From: Streptosporangium pseudovulgare
Lineage (GTDB): Bacteria > Actinomycetota > Actinomycetes > Streptosporangiales > Streptosporangiaceae
DNA length: 64,000 nucleotides
Direction of reading: 5' to 3'
NCBI RefSeq assembly: GCF_014648055.1
Contig: NZ_BMQJ01000001.1
Location: 62,001-126,000, forward strand
A program made the translations under genes and the position numbers. Shown here piece by piece: positions 61,051 to 64,000 of this stretch. How positions within the stretch are numbered: the stretch's first letter is position 1; each line of letters begins with the position of its first letter. The notes beneath the pieces were generated by a model. The model did not search any database. It saw only the letters and a list, made by a program, of their open reading frames with translations, and was not told the origin of the DNA.

Positions 61051-61629
61051 ATGAGCGTTGCACACGAGTCCGAACCCCACGGAGCGCTTCCCTGGGCTCC
61101 GCGGTACTGGACCGCGGACGAGTTCATGACCCATGACTTCGGCGACATCGGCCGCCGCTTCGAGCTTGAGGACGGCTGCATCGTCATGACCCCCGCCCTC
61201 TCGATCCGCCACCAGCGCATCGCCCGCCGGCTCATCAACGCCATCGAGGCGTGCCTGCGGGACGGCGATCTGGACCTGGACGTGGAGGGACCGGTCAACT
61301 ACCGCCTCAACGCCGACACCGTGTTCGCTCCCGACATCGCCGTCTTCCGCCGGGACACGGACAGCGACCTCTACGTGGAACCGCACGAGATCGAGATCCT
61401 CGCGGAGGTCACATCCACCAACTCCAACCGCGATCGCCTGACCAAGATGAACCGCTACGCGCGGACCAAATGCGAGTGGTACTGGATCATCGACCAGAAC
61501 ACGCTGGTCATCGATGTCCATCGGATCGAGGGTGACATCTACCGGCAGGTGGCCTCCCTCACACCTGGCACCGCCGCCACCCTGCCCGGTCCCGTCCCCC
61601 TGACGATCGACCCCGGCACCCTGGTTTGA
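61051..61629 (+). CDS. Uma2-family (PD-(D/E)XK-like) protein
   Basis: A 192-residue protein of the Uma2 family. It has YWTADEFM, FELEDGCIVM, IARRLINAIEA, FAPDIAVFRRD, ILAEVTSTNSNRDRLTKMNRYA and CEWYWIIDQ. PD, E and the downstream K in the order PDIAV, LAEV, TKM give the restriction-endonuclease-like core. These genes occur in many copies in actinobacteria and cyanobacteria; their target is unknown. The ATG is leader-short, with GGCAGGT upstream. The gene is single. Confidence 0.9.
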   Translation: MSVAHESEPHGALPWAPRYWTADEFMTHDFGDIGRRFELEDGCIVMTPALSIRHQRIARRLINAIEACLRDGDLDLDVEGPVNYRLNADTVFAPDIAVFRRDTDSDLYVEPHEIEILAEVTSTNSNRDRLTKMNRYARTKCEWYWIIDQNTLVIDVHRIEGDIYRQVASLTPGTAATLPGPVPLTIDPGTLV

Positions 61630-61922
61630 TCGTCCCCCCTCATGAGCCGGCGGACGACGGCCGCCGGCTCTTCCATCGCCTCCGCGCCTTCTGACCCGCC
61701 GGAACCCCTCCTCGGGGCACACCGGCGGCGGCCGCGGAAATCTCCTCCCCCGCCCGTCCCCGTAGTGATCGCCCCGCTTCCGTTCGCACGTTCCCGTGGC
61801 CGCTCCCTCCCCGCTCGCAGCGCGGCGGACGGCACCGTCCCGGTGATTCCGGGCGGCGCTTTTCCGGGGTTTCACGCCGTAATTCGCAGCGGATTGTCAG
61901 AAGGGGGGCGTATGGTGCGCGA

Positions 61923-62939
61923 ATGCACTCTCCGCAGTACCCCGGCCAGTCACCGCAGCCCGACCGGCCCGCACAACCCGGTCAGTGGCCCGGGCAGCAC
62001 CCGCAGCAACCCGGACAGCAGCCTGGGCAGTGGGCCAACGGACCCGGCGGGCCGGGTGGATCAGACGGACCGCAGCCGCACCGGCAGTCCGGCCAGTGGC
62101 CCGGCGCTCCCGGGCAGCCCGGGCCCGCGCAGCAGCCCGGCGGCCAGTGGCCGGGACAGGCCGGTGGCCGGCCCGATGGTCAGTGGCCGGAGCAGGCCGG
62201 TGGACAACCCGGCGGTCAGTGGCCGGGGCAGGGCGGCGGACAGCCCGGCGGCCAGTGGCCGGGACAGCAGCCGCAGCCCCCGCAGCAGCCGTACGGCTCG
62301 CCGGCCCCGCCGTACGGCCCGCAGGGGCGGCACCCGTACCCGCCCCAGTCCCAGCCGCAGATGCACCCGCCCCGGCAGGACGGCCCGCAGGGCTGGCAGC
62401 ACCCGCAGCCGAACCCGGCGGCGTGGGCGCCGCCGAGCTGGCAGCCCGGAGCGCAGCCTCCCAGGAAGGGCGGCGGCCGGAAGGCGGCGCTGCTCGCGGC
62501 CGGCGGCGTGCTGGTCCTGGCGGCCGCGATCGGCGGTGTGGTGGTCTTCACCGGCGACGACGACCCCGTGGCGGCCCAACCGGCGGTGACCACCGTGCCG
62601 CGGGAGGAGCCGACGGGGCGGCCGCGGGCGACCGAGGAGCCTGAGCCCAGCTCGAGGCCGACCTCGGAGCCGGAGTCCAGCTCGGGCGGCGGGCAGCAGG
62701 CGGAGAACGAGGAGATCTTCCTGACGACCGTGCGGCAGCGGCCCGCGCTGAAGCAGGCCGACTCGGCCACGCTCCTGCGGCTCGGCCGGTCGATGTGCAA
62801 GGCCCTGGACGACGGCAAGAGCCTCACCGACGTCGCGACCGGCAACTCCGACCGCTACGGGCTGGAGACCTCGGCGTTCATGACGGGCGCGGCCATCGTG
62901 GCGCTGTGCCCCCGCCACCGCAGCCTGGTCCCGAGCTGA
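61923..62939 (+). CDS. Membrane protein with Q/P/G repeat N-terminus and DUF732 domain
   Basis: A 338-residue protein. Residues 1-185 are Gln/Pro/Gly-rich with GGQWPGQ repeats at about 75-115, one transmembrane segment follows (about 190-213), then a Glu/Pro linker. The C-terminal domain (about 260-330) has EIFLTTVRQRPALKQADSATLLRLGRSMCKALDDG and a late Cys in ALCPRH, the DUF732 pattern seen mostly in mycobacteria and relatives. It is probably a surface-exposed protein anchored in the membrane. Function unknown. Confidence 0.85.
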   Translation: MHSPQYPGQSPQPDRPAQPGQWPGQHPQQPGQQPGQWANGPGGPGGSDGPQPHRQSGQWPGAPGQPGPAQQPGGQWPGQAGGRPDGQWPEQAGGQPGGQWPGQGGGQPGGQWPGQQPQPPQQPYGSPAPPYGPQGRHPYPPQSQPQMHPPRQDGPQGWQHPQPNPAAWAPPSWQPGAQPPRKGGGRKAALLAAGGVLVLAAAIGGVVVFTGDDDPVAAQPAVTTVPREEPTGRPRATEEPEPSSRPTSEPESSSGGGQQAENEEIFLTTVRQRPALKQADSATLLRLGRSMCKALDDGKSLTDVATGNSDRYGLETSAFMTGAAIVALCPRHRSLVPS

Positions 62940-63083
62940 GCCCCCGTCCGCCTGCCGGCGCCCGGGCCGGCCAGGCGGGACCCGCCGGAAGGCGGGAGCG
63001 CGGGCCGATGTCTCCGTGCGCCACACATACCGCCATGCCGGACACCGCGAAAACGGTCGCGCGCTTCCGGCGTGAGAAGCGAT

Positions 63084-63111
63084 CCGGGGCCGCCCCGCGG
63101 GGCGGCCCCGG
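63084..63111. terminator. Perfect 28-bp palindrome after hisF
   Basis: CCGGGGCCGCCCCG followed directly by its reverse complement lies 6 bases after the hisF stop on the minus strand. There is no T run. It probably ends the ridA-hisF transcript. Confidence 0.7.
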
Positions 63112-63116
63112 CGGCC

Positions 63117-63887
63117 TCAGCGGACGGGGTGACCCGCCGCGCGCAGGGTGTCCTTCACCTCGCCGATCTTGAGCTGGCCGAAGTGGAACACCGACGCCGC
63201 CAGCACCGCGTCGGCCCCGGCCTCCACCGCAGGAGGGAAGTCCGCCAGCTTCCCCGCGCCACCGCTGGCGATCACCGGGATCGACACGACCGCCCGCACC
63301 GCCCGGATCATCTCCAGGTCGTAGCCGTCGCGGGTGCCGTCGCCGTCCATGGAGTTGAGCAGGATCTCCCCCGCCCCCAGCTCCTCACCGCGCCGGGCCC
63401 ACTCCACCGCGTCAATGCCCGTGCCGCGGCGACCGCCGTGCGTGGTCACCTCGAAACCGGACGGCGTCGGCGGCCCGTCCACCACCCGGCGGGCGTCCAC
63501 CGACAGCACCACGCACTGCGCGCCGTACCGCCGCGACGCCTCCGTCAGCAGCTCCGGCCGGGCGATGGCCGCGGTGTTCAGGCCCACCTTGTCCGCACCG
63601 GCCCGCAGCAGCCGGTCGACGTCCTCCACCGAACGCACTCCCCCGCCGACCGTCAGCGGGATGAAGACCTGCTCGGCCGTACGGCGCACCACGTCGTACA
63701 TCGTCGAACGGTCGGAACTGGAGGCCGTGATGTCGAGGAACGTCAGCTCGTCGGCCCCCTCGGCGTCGTAGCGGCGGGCCAGCTCGACCGGGTCCCCCGC
63801 GTCGCGCAGGTTCTCGAAGTTGACGCCCTTGACCACCCGCCCGGCGTCCACGTCCAGGCAGGGGATCACTCGCACCGCGACGGTCAT
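63117..63887 (-). CDS. hisF: Imidazole glycerol phosphate synthase subunit HisF
   Basis: A 256-residue TIM barrel (cyclase). [19 protein letters not shown] contains the catalytic Asp, [10 protein letters not shown] the second Asp, and [13 protein letters not shown] and [13 protein letters not shown] bind phosphate. AAGGAG precedes ATG 63887. It starts just after a ridA-like stop (gap of one base), so they share an operon. hisH and hisA are not in the window and should lie beyond the right edge. Confidence 0.98.
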   Translation of the reverse strand: MTVAVRVIPCLDVDAGRVVKGVNFENLRDAGDPVELARRYDAEGADELTFLDITASSSDRSTMYDVVRRTAEQVFIPLTVGGGVRSVEDVDRLLRAGADKVGLNTAAIARPELLTEASRRYGAQCVVLSVDARRVVDGPPTPSGFEVTTHGGRRGTGIDAVEWARRGEELGAGEILLNSMDGDGTRDGYDLEMIRAVRAVVSIPVIASGGAGKLADFPPAVEAGADAVLAASVFHFGQLKIGEVKDTLRAAGHPVR

Positions 63888-63888
63888 C

Positions 63889-64000
63889 TCAATCTCCTTG
63901 TATCACGCGGGCACTCGTCACGAGCGCCTCGCGGTAGGCGTCGACCTCCACCTCGACCAGCATGCGCGGGTCGATCAGGCCCGCCACCCGCACCCCGGTG
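63889..64000 (-). CDS. RidA-family protein, C-terminal part; 5' end outside the window
   Basis: The last 36 codons of a frame that runs off the right edge. They encode [22 protein letters not shown], a C-terminal segment close to the RidA (YjgF/UK114) signature VxxLxxPxxLVEVEAxA. RidA proteins remove reactive imines from amino-acid metabolism. A place upstream of hisF is common. Only the tail is seen, so assignment is moderate. Confidence 0.72.
   Translation of the reverse strand, partial: TGVRVAGLIDPRMLVEVEVDAYREALVTSARVIQGD

Overview
This is a 64-kb window of very GC-rich actinobacterial DNA. Gene order and families (hisF, hisI and trpCBA beside lgt, gltBD and pyk; an F420-type oxidoreductase; DUF2752, DUF4190, DUF732 and TIGR03085 proteins) suggest a filamentous actinomycete, probably of the Streptosporangiales type. 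The order is an inference; the sequence alone does not name a genus. No tRNA, rRNA, CRISPR array, insertion sequence or prophage was seen.

Region 1 (1-26,861) is most of a hybrid PKS/NRPS gene cluster that continues off the left edge. The rightward operon holds the end of a type I PKS module (KR-DH-ACP), an MbtH-like protein with a repeat tail, and three NRPSs: C-A-PCP, C-A-PCP-C-A-PCP and C-A-PCP-TE. An MFS exporter follows. Specificity codes read by eye predict Ser, an uncertain (possibly cationic) residue, Ser, Ser. A leftward operon carries a free acyl carrier protein, an NRPS module (predicted Gly) fused to a decayed ketosynthase-acyltransferase, a type II thioesterase and an LLM-class oxidoreductase. 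Between the operons sit a methionine aminopeptidase with all metal ligands and a divergent small XRE regulator, possibly a self-resistance cassette. Both thioesterases have Cys instead of Ser as nucleophile. No match to a known product family was recognised.

Region 2 (26,990-45,087) is mostly core metabolism and envelope functions: hemerythrin-like protein, pyruvate kinase, secreted subtilase, O-methyltransferase, both glutamate synthase subunits, a BpsA-like (branched polyamine synthase family) protein, two paralogous membrane-anchored proteins, a VIT-type metal transporter, Lgt, a DsbA-like thioredoxin-fold protein and a MauE/DoxX protein.

Region 3 (45,577-64,000) is a split tryptophan/histidine locus. 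trpA, trpB, trpC, a possible 26-codon leader ORF, DUF2752 and DUF4190 proteins, the trp-region membrane protein and hisI are all leftward. trpE, often next to hisI in related genomes, is missing. hisF and a ridA-like gene lie about 12 kb further right. The intervening block holds polyphosphate kinase 2, a heterodimeric ABC exporter, a TIGR03085 protein, a MerR regulator with a clear divergent operator, two membrane proteins (one Aba4-like), a conserved-looking 53-residue membrane peptide, a glutamine-synthetase-family enzyme, a Uma2 nuclease-like protein and a Q/P-rich DUF732 protein. Several perfect GC-rich inverted repeats lie just after stop codons and probably terminate transcription.
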